A DNA stretch of 64,000 nucleotides from Paragorgia papillata (lineage: Eukaryota > Cnidaria > Anthozoa > Scleralcyonacea > Coralliidae): assembly GCA_035771165.1 (NCBI GenBank), contig JAWNZC010000468.1:310501-374500 (forward strand), written 5' to 3'. The translations under genes were made by a program, and so were the position numbers. A model generated the notes under the pieces. It searched no databases, was not told the origin of the DNA, and saw nothing but the letters and a program-made list of their open reading frames with translations. Shown in pieces: positions 36,174 through 47,107 of the stretch. The stretch's first letter is position 1, and each line of letters begins with the position of its first letter.

Positions 36174-36454
36174 TGTCCTTCTCCTTCACTTCGGTATTTC
36201 CCTGCTATAAAACCTGAAAAAGATGGAAAATGTTTACGTTATATTAAACTCACGTTAATAAACATGAAAAGGGAAGTAAGCTACATGTAAACATTGTTCT
36301 TGAGATACAGAGACCAAATACATACAGATTTTATTTGCCAAAAAACCAACCGTTCTTTGAATCTGCTGCCGAACTGAATGAAGACCGATGCTAACCCGAC
36401 GCTGTTTCAGACCCCCAGCGGTTTATCTTTTGCTTAAATAAGTCGCCGTATGTG

Positions 36455-36498
36455 ATTGGTTAAAATCGTATTATAGGTATATGATGCGCTGTGATTGG
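36455..36498 (-). promoter_or_regulatory. two CCAAT boxes upstream of the SET gene
   Basis: CCAAT reads on the minus strand at 36455-36459 and 36494-36498, each within AACCAATCACA-like sequence, about 280-325 bp upstream of the start codon. The spacing is compatible with a promoter. No clear TATA box was chosen. Confidence 0.4.
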
Positions 36499-36750
36499 TT
36501 ATTCCTTGATATAAAGAACACATCCCCCAGACTGTTCGTGGGTAATTGTGTGATTACACGTTTCTGCATCTCTGGAGTGTAATATTATGAATCCACTCGC
36601 ACCGTGGCTTATCGCATTTTAGAGCATGTCGCCGTATCGTGTCGCGACATCTCAGATTGTACCAAGTCTATATTTCACCCCGGGCCCCACAAAACCTCTC
36701 GACGACCGTGTGCGAAATTTTACTCTGATGTCATTCCTCGCCATTATATG

Positions 36751-37110
36751 TTATATAATTACTGACCCAAATTCCATTGTTCTCTGTCTGCATTATATCA
36801 ACGATTTCAGCAAGCACACTGCAATATTTTTAATATTGCAGCCGGCACACTGCAATATTTTTATTATCGCAACAAGCACACTTTTAATATTGCAGCCAGC
36901 ACGTTTACAAGCCTTTCGTTTCTCGTTTAAAGGCTTTAAAATCAGCGTTTCTTTAATATTTTATTGACGACATTTGAGATTTAATTGATTTTACCAAATA
37001 GAAACTATGATAGGGGTCAGTAATTATAATAGATAATCACTTCAGCCAAACGGCATTATTGAATATATTGCAGCCAGCTTCGGGCTTCGCCCTGGCCTCA
37101 GTAATCATCT
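36751..37110. mobile_element. hairpin-rich repeat with inverted ends
   Basis: TATATAATTACTGACCC (about 36,751-36,767) faces GGGTCAGTAATTATAA (37014-37029). Between them lie about three copies of a unit with GCACACTGCAATATTTTTAA and TTGCAGCC. A further hairpin, AGCTTCGGGCTTCGCCC, lies at about 37,077. No transposase. Confidence 0.55.
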
Positions 37111-37269
37111 ATTAAGTATTGCCTCGTTCTTTGAAAACCTCGTAATAGTGTGCGTCGCCTATATTACGTCGCGATAATATGTGTGTATCATTTTCACATT
37201 AACTAGTTATATAATATGTATACTAAAATATGTTATATAATATGTATACTTATATACAAATCATCACAA

Positions 37270-38880
37270 ACAACTCTATTAATATCATATGCTATTGCTT
37301 TGTTCTTAAAAACCACGCAACTTATCAATATCATATGTTCTTGCTTCGTTCTTAAAAAAAACACGCAACGCCGTATCAATATCATATGCTGTTGCTTTGT
37401 TCTTAAAAACCACGCAAGGTATCGATATCATATGTTCTTGCTTCGTTCTTAAAAAAACACGCAACGCCGTATCAATATCATATGTTGTTGCTTCGTTCTT
37501 AAAAAAATACCTAACGTATCACTATCATATGTTCTTGCTTCGTTCTTAAAAACCACGCAACGTATCAATATCATATGCTATTGCATCGTTCGTAAAAACC
37601 ACGCAACGTATCAATATCATATGTTGTTGCTTCGTTCTTAAAAAAATACGTAACGTATCACTATCATATGTTCTTGCTCCGTTCTTAAAAACCACGCAAC
37701 GTATCAATATCATATGTTATTATTGCATCGTTCGTAAAAACCACGCAACGTATCAATATCATATGTTGTTGCTTCGTTCTTAAAAAACCATGCAACGCCG
37801 TTGTCCCAGTTAATTTGGACCCCCCCCCCTAAATTTGGATCTCCGGTCCAAATCTCCTTATGGATTTGGACCCCCGGGGTCCAAATCTACCAGTAAATAT
37901 GGACCCCCGTTGGCGGATTTGGACCCCCCTCCAAAAGTTAAATATATGTAGTGTGAACACAATAATATAAACGAAATTCATAATAGCGAACAGTCTGACG
38001 TTTTTTTGTCACTTTATATTAGTGATAAAGAACACAAACCGTAAAATAGAAACCACTACCAGAGTTAGTAAAAGCGATCTCCACGCTCTCCATAGCACGG
38101 TGTAGAACGCTGGTGATTTATACGATCGAGCTAACAGCGTATAGAATATATAAGATATAATTCAGTTGCAATGGATATACCATGCGAGAAACGTAATTTA
38201 AAAACATTTATAAACGATTATAACAGTTGAAACGTTTTTAACAGAACTAATGTTGTGATATACATTTTTCAGTAATGTTTTTTTTTATCTTTTACATATT
38301 TGGTCATAAACGATTTTACGAGTTGAAACTTTCTTAACTGAACTAATTTTGTATATACATTTTTTAGCGATGTTTATTTATCCTTGTAGTCGTATACATA
38401 TTTTCCATTTGGTAACTTTCTAGTTTTTTACTCAGTTTAATAACAGTGTTAAGATTTTTGAATTTAGATAATGTTTATACTGGCAATAAAATTTTATTTG
38501 ATGCATGTACTGTACGTCAACGAACCGGCAAATTTTCGAACTATGAAAATGTCGCCCAACAATGTTTTCTATATATTCGCTATTGCAACACAATAAGCTC
38601 GACTATGTGGTGTTTATAAGTGGCTTTGGATATGAAAATTAATTAATGAATGTGACATATTCATCGTTGTCTGGGTTGGTTTGGGTAAAAAAAGGGGGGG
38701 GGGCAAATCCGGTAAAGGGGGTCCAAATCTCCTAGTAGATTTGGACCGGGGGTTCCGCTGTGACACCGTATCAATATCATAAGCGCTGTTGCTTCGTTCT
38801 TAAAAAAACACGCAACGTATCAATATCATATGTTCTTGCTTTATTCCTAAAAAAAATACGTAATGTATCAATATTAAGGA
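37270..38880. repeat. 47-bp satellite array, interrupted
   Basis: About 14 copies of a 46-49 bp unit containing TATCAATATCATATGTT and TTGCTTCGTTCTTAAAAA, followed by CCACGCAACG. Positions 37,270-37,797 hold about 11 copies and 38,766-38,880 the rest; a transposon separates them. Confidence 0.85.
37802..38765. mobile_element. 964-bp TIR element inserted in the 47-bp satellite
   Basis: Starts TGTCCCAG and ends CTGTGACA, with subterminal GGTCCAAATCT and ATTTGGACCCCC repeated several times in inverse orientation at the two ends. It is flanked by CCGT at 37798-37801 and 38766-38769; removing it with one CCGT restores the satellite unit. The interior is AT-rich with a direct duplication of roughly 110-120 bp around TTGAAAC..TTAAC..GAACTAAT. 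No transposase. Confidence 0.8.
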
Positions 38881-39187
38881 CTTACTGCGCTTTTCGGCTA
38901 AGCTTGGAGACGAACAGGTTATCGTAATTTTTAATACCACCAACGTCCCCGATTTGTGATTATTAGTATTAGCATCCAGATCGTACAGATGCACATATAA
39001 GCCCTAGGTACACAATCCCTACCCAAGCAACTCTCGCGTATTCACGTATTCATATGTACCCATATATATATACCCACATGTATCACGCGTAAACCGATAT
39101 TCCCTGATGCTGAGCAACTTGGTAACCCGTGTACCGATGGCAGTGATCCTAAACATAATCCTAAACATATATAATTATTTGGTAAAT
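38881..39187. other. unique spacer
   Basis: No gene seen; AT-rich with a TATATATATA run near 39,063. Confidence 0.5.
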
Positions 39188-40810
39188 ACGTTAGTAGCGT
39201 TATTGCCGTTAGTGGCGTTTTAGGCGTTATTGGCGTTGGTAGCGTTATTGGCGTTTTAGGCGTTATTGGCGTTGGTAGCGTTATTGGCGTTTTAGGCGTT
39301 ATTGGCGTTGGTGGCGTTTTAGGCGTTATTGGCGTTTTAGGCGTTATTGACGTTGGTGGCGTTATTGGCGTTAGTAGCGTTATTGACGTTAGTAGCGTTA
39401 TTGGCGTTAGTAGCGTTATTGGCGTTGGTGGCGTTATTGGCGTTAGTAGCGTTATTGGCGTTAGTAGCGTTAGTGGCGTTAGTGACGTTATTGGCGTTAT
39501 TGGCGTTAGTAGCGTTATTGGCGTTAGTAGCGTTATTGGCGTTATTGGCGTTAGTGACGTTAGTAGCGTTATTGGCGTTAGTAGCGTTATTGGCGTTAGT
39601 AGCGTTATTGGCGTTAGTAGCGTTATTGGCGTTATTGACGTTAGTGACGTTATTGGCGTTAGTAGCGTTATTGGCGTTAGTAGCGTTATTGGCGTTAGTA
39701 GCGTTATTGGCGTTAGTAGCGTTATTGGCGTTAGTAGCGTTAGTGGCGTTAGTGACGTTATTGGCGTTAGTAGCGTTATTGGCGTTAGTAGCGTTATTGG
39801 CGTTAGTGGCGTTAGTAGCGTTAGTGACGTTAGTAGCGTTATTGGCGTTAGTAGCGTTATTGGCGTTAGTAGCGTTATTGGCGTTATTGGCGTTAGTGAC
39901 GTTAGTAGCGTTATTGGCGTTAGTAGCGTTATTGGCGTTAGTAGCGTTATTGGCGTTATTGACGTTAGTGACGTTATTGGCGTTAGTAGCGTTATTGGCG
40001 TTAGTAGCGTTATTGGCGTTAGTAGCGTTATTGGCGTTAGTAGCGTTATTGGCGTTAGTAGCGTTAGTGGCGTTAGTGACGTTATTGGCGTTAGTAGCGT
40101 TATTGGCGTTAGTAGCGTTATTGGCGTTAGTAGCGTTATTGGCGTTAGTGGCGTTAGTAGCGTTAGTGACGTTAGTAGCGTTATTGGCGTTAGTAGCGTT
40201 ATTGGCGTTAGTAGCGTTATTGGCGTTAGTGACGTTATTGACGTTAGTGACGTTATTGGCGTTAGTAGCGTTATTGGCGTTAGTAGCGTTATTGGCGTTA
40301 GTAGCGTTATTGGGGTTAGTAGCGTTAGTGGCGTTATTGGCGTTAGTAGCGTTATTGGCGTTATTGGCGTTAGTAGCGTTATTGGCGTTAGTAGCGTTAT
40401 TGGCGTTATTGACGTTAGTAGCGTTATTGGCGTTATTGGCGTTAGTAGCGTTATTGGCGTCATTGGCGTTAGTAGCGTTATTGACGTTAGTAGCGTTATT
40501 GGCGTTATTGGCGTTAGTAGCGTTATTGGCGTTATTGACGTTATTGACGTTAGTAGCGTTATTGGCGTTAGTGACGTTAGTAGCGTTATTGACGTTATTG
40601 GCGTTAGTAGCGTTATTGGCGTTAGTAGCGTTATTGGCGTTAGTAGCGTTAGTGACGTTAGTGGCGTTATTGGCGTTATTGGCGTTAGTAGCGTTATTGA
40701 CGTTATTGGCGTTGGTGGCGTTATTGGCGTTAGTAGCGTTATTGGCGTTATTGGCGTTGGTGGCGTTATTGGTGTTGGTGGCGTTAGTAGCGTTATTGCC
40801 GTTAGTGGCT
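39188..40810. repeat. 9-bp minisatellite array, large
   Basis: About 180 copies of a 9-bp unit, mostly GTTATTGGC and GTTAGTAGC with GTTAGTGAC and GTTATTGAC variants. The left end (39,215-39,345) has more GTTTTAGGC. Because 9 is a multiple of 3 and few units make stops, both strands stay open for over 470 codons (LALVAL on plus, TPITLL on minus). I treat these as artefacts. Confidence 0.95.
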
Positions 40811-40950
40811 TAATTCAAAGCTCCACGACGTTCAACAGATCGAGCGAATATTTAATGAAATTTCTATAGTTTATAGGTATTTGTCCAAGAACCAAGAAAA
40901 TAAGTGAAAGTGGTCTATATATGAAAGAGAGCAGTTTATCACAAATATTG

Positions 40951-40980
40951 AAATAAAAGTTGCGTGCTGCGTAGGCAGTG
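40951..40980 (-). other. CTGCCTACGCAG tail of dispersed motif, locus 3
   Basis: On the minus strand CACTGCCTACGCAGCACGC, then AACTTTTATTTC, matching the tails at 22.45 and 29.5 kb. Its stem-loop partner lies at 42,401-42,433. Confidence 0.55.
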
Positions 40981-41059
40981 TAGAAACAACAATCGAAATA
41001 TAGTAAGGTTAGATATACTGCCGAACAGGGGCGGCGCGGAGCGTAAATTTTTTGGTATT

Positions 41060-42365
41060 AGTTGTGGTATATAATGTAGGGTCTGGCCTGTGGGGGTATC
41101 CACCCCCAGAAAATTTTGAAATCTAGAGGCTCTGAAATGCTATTTCCAGCATTCTACAGAAGATATTCTTTGAAAAAATCAAGCGAGATGAAGATCTAAA
41201 TGCTAAGCATTTTACGCAGTTCGATGACTTCACGACCAAATTAACGGAAACATCCATTGAATTATATCTGTCTGAGACTATGATGTGACTAATAATATTG
41301 TAGCGGTACATTCCTTATATTCAAACGGCAAACGGTAAGTCTACTTTAAAGATATTTCGTTTTTAAAATTGTGGGATTGTTGGAAATACAAACCAGGCAC
41401 AACTCAGAAACATAATGGAAATATATAACAAACTTGTTCACTGTTCTCTTACTTAGTTTTTAAGTTTACACTTTACAGTTGTAACTCGATAGTAAAGAAA
41501 ACATTTTGAAACATCCCACCGATGGCCATACGCCTCGCCACCGCAACGCCATCTTAGCGATACTGATGCGCTGCACGTGTGAATACAGTAGCTTGCGTGA
41601 TGCGCCGACAATACATATGATCAGCGCAACGTCTGCCTGGTTTTGCGAACGCAGGCGGCCAAGGTATTAGAATCGCAAAACTAATACCTTGTAGGATTGC
41701 GTTGTTAGATATACAAATATTCGCATCGTTCTTACCTTTGAAGGAGGACTTATGCCTTTTTTTTGTTAAATATGGATTCAAGAAGGTTTTCCTTTCGTCA
41801 GATAAATTCTAGTCACCATATCAAAGCTTCAAAATTGTTATAAATAATTGCTCTTTGTTTTCATATTATTGAAGTGTTGAACTCCAGTGTTGGGAGCTTT
41901 TCCTTGTGAAATAGGCGATACAGCCGATACTACATGGATGATTTATATATTGAGATGTTATATATTGTTAATGTAATGAAGTGAAAAGAATTGCAGACTT
42001 CTCGCTGCGAAATAAAAGCAGTTTTAAATCGAAATAGTAAAGCGTCTGACTTTAAAATATAAATATTGTACCACCTGTGGTGAAATTTAACACCGAAAAT
42101 CCGCGTTTCTTGTCAAGCCAAGGTATTAGTTTTGAGATTATAATACCTTGAGGTCTAAGCCTTTCAAACACTTGTCGCTAAAGTCGCTAAGGTTGTTGCG
42201 CGCATCAGCGAGGACGGTACGGTACTGCGGAATTGAAATCAAACAATAAAAAACAAAGATGTTGTTTTCTTCCATCCGTCTCTGTTCTTGGAATAATTAT
42301 ATTATTTTACAATTCATTTCAATCTGGAGAAAAAAAGGTATTAGACTAATACCTTTAATACCTTA
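41060..42365. mobile_element. probable insertion carrying three AAGGTATTAG hairpins
   Basis: This stretch separates the two halves of the dispersed motif, which are only 20-70 bp apart at its other two loci. It contains three hairpins built from CAAGGTATTAG and CTAATACCTTG at 41660-41691, 42119-42150 and 42334-42356, and a TGGGGGTATCCACCCCCA hairpin at 41091-41108. No coding region. Exact ends were not resolved. Confidence 0.45.
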
Positions 42366-42400
42366 GCGCGCCGCCACTGCTGCCGAAACAGAACGTAGGA

Positions 42401-42433
42401 GTCTAACGTTTCGAGCGAAGGCCCTTCGTCAGA
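42401..42433 (-). other. dispersed stem-loop motif, locus 3
   Basis: On the minus strand CTGACGAAGGGCCTTCGCTC then GAAACGTTAGAC, the best-formed copy of this motif in the window. Confidence 0.6.
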
Positions 42434-42605
42434 GAGAAGCGTAAAGAGTGTAAACAAACAATGAGCTTATATACGAAAGGTAATCATGTGACCAAAAATA
42501 AGCCAATCAGATAAAAATAACAAATTGATGAGATGCGTAAAATTAGCCAATCAAAGCAAAATAACAATAACAAATAGATAATGAGATGCGAAAGACATTT
42601 GCTAC

Positions 42606-42925
42606 GCCAATAACGCTACTAACGCCACCAACGCTACTAACGTCAATAACGCTACTAACGTCAATAACGCCAATAACGCTACTAACGCCAATAACGCTAC
42701 TAACGTCAATAACGCTACTAACGTCACTAACGCCAATAACGCTACTAACGCCACTAACGCTACTAACGCCAATAACGCTACTAACGTCAATAACGCTACT
42801 AACACCAATAACGCTACTAACGTCAATAACGCTACTAACGCCAATAACGCTACTAACGTCAATAACGCTACTAACACCAATAACGCTACTAACGCCAATA
42901 ACGCTACTAACGCCAATAACGCTAC
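42606..42925. repeat. 9-bp minisatellite array, small, inverted
   Basis: About 35 copies of GCCAATAAC/GCTACTAAC, the reverse complement of the array at 39.2-40.8 kb. Unique flanks differ, so only the repeat itself is shared. Confidence 0.9.
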
Positions 42926-42949
42926 TGCGTGTAAAGAAAAGTTGTGATG

Positions 42950-43345
42950 ATTAATTGCTATTTATAATTTACATATTAAAATTATTTTTCATTTAAAAAT
43001 ATATGAAACTGCGTCTGGTTGACTATAAAAAGTTGGTTCAATTCCAACTCGCAGTTATTTTACTGTAAGTTTTTTGAGGGAAATAATTCACCATTGTGTT
43101 TTCTATGAAGTTTTATAATCTTCAGAATTCTGTAAAATCTCACTCCAAAATGCAGGAAATGGCATATCAGATACTCTACATTTCAACCCGTTGTTTGTTG
43201 TAATATTATATATTGCTACTTCAGTTAAATACAGTAATATCCTTTTTTTTTTTTTTTTTTTTTTTTCTTTTTTTTTTTGGGGGGGGGGGGGGGGGCGCCA
43301 AAGCTAATCTGGCCACCCCAGCCTGAAACTTGCCACCACGCCACT
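42950..43345. other. intergenic stretch with T/G homopolymers
   Basis: No gene. A T-rich run of about 50 bases followed by 17 G lies at about 43,232-43,296 and could be a weak point of the assembly. Confidence 0.6.
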
Positions 43346-43935
43346 GGTCACATAGTCCAATTTAATATTTTCAATTGATTTTCTTACCATGAATGTAAGT
43401 CATTAAAAGAAGTTTGCCTGCAAAATTTCTGACGATTTGGATACATGCGTCTTACTTTTTGAAACGGGGTGATTTTGGAAATCTATGTTACATTTTTATG
43501 ATGGTCCATGGGTGGTCTAACAGCATAGAATTGAGCAAGTTTTGGTCACATAGTCCAATTTAATATTTTCAATTGATTTTCTTACCATGAATGTAAGTCA
43601 TTAAAAGAAGTTTGCTTGCAAAATTTCTAACGATTTGGATACATGCGTCTCACTTTTTGAAACGGGGTGATTTTGGAAATCTGTGCTACATCGGTGTAAT
43701 GGTCTAACAGTGTAGAATTGAGCACGTTTTGGTCACATAGTCCAATTTAATATTTTCAATTGATTTTCTTACCATGAATGTAAGTCATTAAAAGAAGTTT
43801 GCTTGCAAAATTTCTAACGATTTGGATACATGCGTCTCACTTTTTGAAACGGGGTGATTTTGGAAATCTGTGCTACATCGGTGTAATGGTCTAACAGTGT
43901 AGAATTGAGCACGTTTTGGTCACATAGTCCAATTT
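43346..43935. repeat. 187-bp satellite, small array
   Basis: Three units (starts of GGTCACATAGTCC at 43346, 43544, 43731) and the first bases of a fourth at 43918. The same monomer fills 55.1-64.0 kb. Confidence 0.9.
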
Positions 43936-44225
43936 AGACAAGGCGAAAAGATGGATTTGCTACGTAGCAAATTCGTACGCAAACTTGTTTCAAATACCGT
44001 ATTTGCGAAGTTTGCATAAATTTGCACCGTAGCAAACTTCCGAATTTCCACCAAGTTTGCACCATATTGCAAACCTGCAAATACCGCGATTGCAGCGATT
44101 TGCTTGCGGTGCAAATTTAGTGCAAATTTAATCACTTTGCTACGTAGCAAATCTATATGCAAAGTTATTGCAAATTTCTTACTACTATGAAATTTGACGA
44201 ATTTGCATCGATGTAAATTTAATGC
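43936..44225. repeat. GCAAATTTG-rich quasi-repeat with TTTGCTACGTAGCAAA palindromes
   Basis: The 16-bp palindrome TTTGCTACGTAGCAAA occurs at about 43,957-43,972 and 44,138-44,153, amid many GCAAATTT / AAATTTGC words on both strands. A short minus-strand frame through it is not credible. Confidence 0.6.
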
Positions 44226-44298
44226 AAAATTATAAAAGTCAAATGTTACGCATGGATATTATAAATTATAAAAGTCAAATGTTACGCATGGATATTAT
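44226..44298. repeat. 37-bp tandem duplication
   Basis: AAAAGTCAAATGTTACGCAT and flanks repeated twice, head to tail. Confidence 0.85.
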
Positions 44299-44299
44299 A

Positions 44300-44930
44300 G
44301 CCAAAATTTTGTTGTTTTTCATTGCGGTTTTAATAAACACAATCACCTATAAGCCAAACTGAAACATCAGTACAAATAGCACGTATCAAAACATGTTAAA
44401 ACCTGCAATTGAACAGCAATATTAATGCAAATGCACAGAGAAATGACATCAGATATGACAATCGTTAACGTTAACGTTTAATTATAAACTCTATAGATAG
44501 CTAATGAAATGTAAGACACTTTAAACAATATATAAAATAGTAACTAATTTAATCCTGAAGACTCTTCAGACAAAAATATTGAGTCGCATACTGACGTCAT
44601 TAATGCCTGCTATATTTACCACCAATTGAAAATAACAACGCATATACCATTGATACTAAATTTTAGTAGCACATACATGAATACAGCAATGACAACCGAC
44701 TAGTCAAAAAAGAGACCATAGTCTTATAATGTCAACTGTCTAAACTTCTTCCACTGAACAATGACAATAAGCACGTTTAGGTTATTATGTGATATTATAT
44801 GACGTTTAGGATATGGCAAGTTCGGTTTCATTTTAGATTAGTGTAGTGATTCGGACTATACAACATGGCTTATTTAATAAGTTACACACTATTTGTGTGT
44901 CACAAGTTTGACTACCAGTATATATAGGTC
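44300..44930. other. intergenic stretch
   Basis: No gene recognised; AT-rich. Confidence 0.5.
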
Positions 44931-44933
44931 TAA

Positions 44934-45157
44934 AGCCCTAATCAAACGAGAACGCAAGTCATCGCAAGTTGGCAGTCACGCTATCTCAGCCAGCCGCTCT
45001 GAATAATTTCCCGAAAATATCATGTACCGTGACAAAGTTAAAACTTGTTTAAAACACTCATGAAACCTTTATTTTGTTAATTTGGGTGTTCGAACGACCG
45101 CCACAGAAATTCTGACTGCCAACTTGCGATGACTTGCGTTCTCGTTTGATTAGGGCT
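44934..45157. mobile_element. Harbinger-like MITE (TAA target duplication)
   Basis: Near-perfect inverted ends of about 42 bp start AGCCCTAATCAAACGAGAAC and are flanked by TAA at 44931-44933 and 45158-45160. A TAA duplication with such TIRs fits PIF/Harbinger. The 224 bp contain no frame. Confidence 0.75.
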
Positions 45158-45169
45158 TAAAGCCCGGCA

Positions 45170-45480
45170 TACACTGAAACAAGTTCAGAAACAAGTTTCC
45201 GAAACACATTTTCGAAAAAATTTCCGAAACTTGTTTATAAAAGTAGAACAGAACTCTAATCAGGAAAACCTTGTTTCGGAAACAAAGTTTCGGAAACTTT
45301 TCAAGTGTGTTACGAAGTTCGTTGGGATTTGGGAAGTTCCGAAGATCGTAATTGCCAATGTAGACAAATTATCCAATGAAATTGCGAGCTTTGAATCAAA
45401 CTATATTGATTGGTTAATTCTCAACCTTGGCAACGTAGTTTCGAACTTCCAAACGAATATTTGAACTTTGCAACGGACTT
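45170..45480. repeat. cluster of GTTTCCGAAAC/GTTTCGGAAAC words
   Basis: At least six copies of a TTTCCGAAAC-like word on both strands (about 45,196-45,300), directly beside the MITE. Function unknown. Confidence 0.5.
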
Positions 45481-45746
45481 CGCAAGGCAAAGCGGAAAAT
45501 TAATCTGAAATCAACTGTAATGAATACTTATACTTATACAATACGATAGTCAGTATTCAATACATGATGAATACTTGGAAATATGAAATTTCTTTCAAGT
45601 GCTGATCGTCAAGATGTAACCTAGTGAAAACTCGAAATAATACTCATGTGTAACGCCGATATTTTGATTATCACGCAGTGTGAAATTGAACCATGAGCTA
45701 AAAAAGACGGTGTGAGGACATAACGTTTCGTATAAACTATACTGAA
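45481..45746. other. intergenic stretch
   Basis: No gene seen. Confidence 0.5.
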
Positions 45747-46034
45747 TTAAACATTTAGATCTTGAATTAGAACCTCTTTGAGAACCGCCCATTTTGGGAT
45801 ATTTGGAGGATCGGCGTTGCTGTCAAACCACCACGAACCCTTTTTTTTAACCATCATGGCTTTAGACTTTTCTGATGCTTGCCTCAATGCCTTTCGGTCG
45901 AGGCTTGCCAGGGCTATCTCTAATTGCTCAGACCTCCAGGCGATTGGCCGAGATACAATTTTGGTACGCTTGCCCGCCTGAGGCTGTCCTTCACCAATTG
46001 TGATCTCCTCCTCCTCGCTGACTTCAGCGGACAT
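45747..46034 (-). CDS. small ORF, 95 residues, unrecognised (P-W-R-S motif)
   Basis: True ATG start at 46,034 and TAA stop; an in-frame TAA lies upstream, so the start is firm if the gene is real. It opens acidic (MSAEVSEEEEITIGEGQPQ), then has RPIAWRSEQLEIALASLDRK and ends PPNIPKWAVLKEVLIQDLNV. The layout (PxxW-R/S, a leucine helix with LD, a basic stretch, then P..P.WA) recalls C-terminal segments of transposon-related hypothetical proteins I associate with cnidarians and fish, but I cannot name the family. A good acceptor (TTTTGGATTCCAG) lies 97 nt upstream at about 46,132, so this may be a last exon with spliced 5' UTR. A KLARRKATLEASPVYKQDEK frame in another register there is unexplained. 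Confidence 0.4.
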   Translation of the reverse strand: MSAEVSEEEEITIGEGQPQAGKRTKIVSRPIAWRSEQLEIALASLDRKALRQASEKSKAMMVKKKGSWWFDSNADPPNIPKWAVLKEVLIQDLNV

Positions 46035-46380
46035 AGCTTCAGGATCGAATTAAACATTTCCGCAAAATGATCTTCTCGTCTTGTTTGTACACCGGTGACG
46101 CCTCCAAAGTTGCTTTTCGTCTTGCAAGCTTCTGGAATCCAAAATTAAAATATATATAAATATAATTTCGCATAATCACAACCTCGGGCTATATACTGAA
46201 AAGTTCATGTATTGATTGATGCATTTGCATGCAATCGTATACATCGCGCGTTCTAAATTTTCCATTACGCCCGTTTTGCCACGTGGGCAGAGCGTGCATT
46301 ATTCAGTTCGCGCGTGTAACGGAAATTGGGCTTAACTCACTCCAGCCAATAACTGCTTTTGTTATAAAAATAATTCTGAA

Positions 46381-46569
46381 CCATAGACCTTATTCAAAAA
46401 TGGCCGCCGAATTAGAATTCTTTTATGTCCATATAAATTAGCCCTTATGACCTCGTTTTAAAGTAAAATTTATTTTGAATTTCACACTTGAAAACGAGTT
46501 CATAAGGCCTAATTTATATGTATATAAAAGAATTCTAATTCGGCGGCCATTTTTGAATAAGGTCTATGG
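46381..46569. mobile_element. hairpin MITE with about 79-bp arms
   Basis: CCATAGACCTTATTCAAAAA at 46381 mirrors its reverse complement ending at 46569; the arms are near-perfect over about 79 bp with a loop of about 31 bp. No clear target duplication. Confidence 0.85.
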
Positions 46570-46729
46570 GCTCGGGCTATATTAACTTAAATTATGCAAG
46601 TTCTTCGAACGTTGTAATATTAATAGTTAGATAGTGTAATTTAATTCATGTTAATTAGTCAAGACTATAGTATAAATATAGCTCTTGTAAAGCAGATGAT
46701 TATTAACTAGTTCACGTTTAACAGTAATA

Positions 46730-46868
46730 CCTTACGTATACGTTGTGAGATCTCACGTACGTTACGTTGTGAGATATTACGTCACGTTGTAATACCTTTC
46801 GCTACCTTGTGATACATTACGTTACTTTGTGAGACCTTTCGTTACGTTGTGAGAACTTACGTTACATT
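46730..46868. repeat. ACGTTGTGAGACCTTTCGTT minisatellite, left part
   Basis: Degenerate units of about 20 bp (TTACGTTGTGAGAYCTTTCG). It continues at 50,463-50,528 and 50,898-50,918, beyond two inserted elements. Confidence 0.7.
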
Positions 46869-47107
46869 TAGACTGAAAGCCAGCCGCCGATCTCATCTCG
46901 TTCTCACTCGCTAAGAGAGGCGTCTGAATTAAATAGGCGATAATGCCGTCCAGTGACGTCACTACCAAGAAACCTGGTAGTGAAATCTGATTGGTTGACA
47001 TGTTTCTAATTTGGGATAATTATAGAATAATAAACAATCTGAATTCCTTCCATCTTGTCAAATATACGGCGGCTGGTTTTCAGACTACAGAATACTCTCA
47101 ACTTGCA

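Noticed and set aside
39042..40813. 473- and 488-codon frames of TPITLL and LALVAL repeats
   Set aside because: A 9-bp repeat without stop words stays open on both strands; there is no start context, signal or non-repeat domain.
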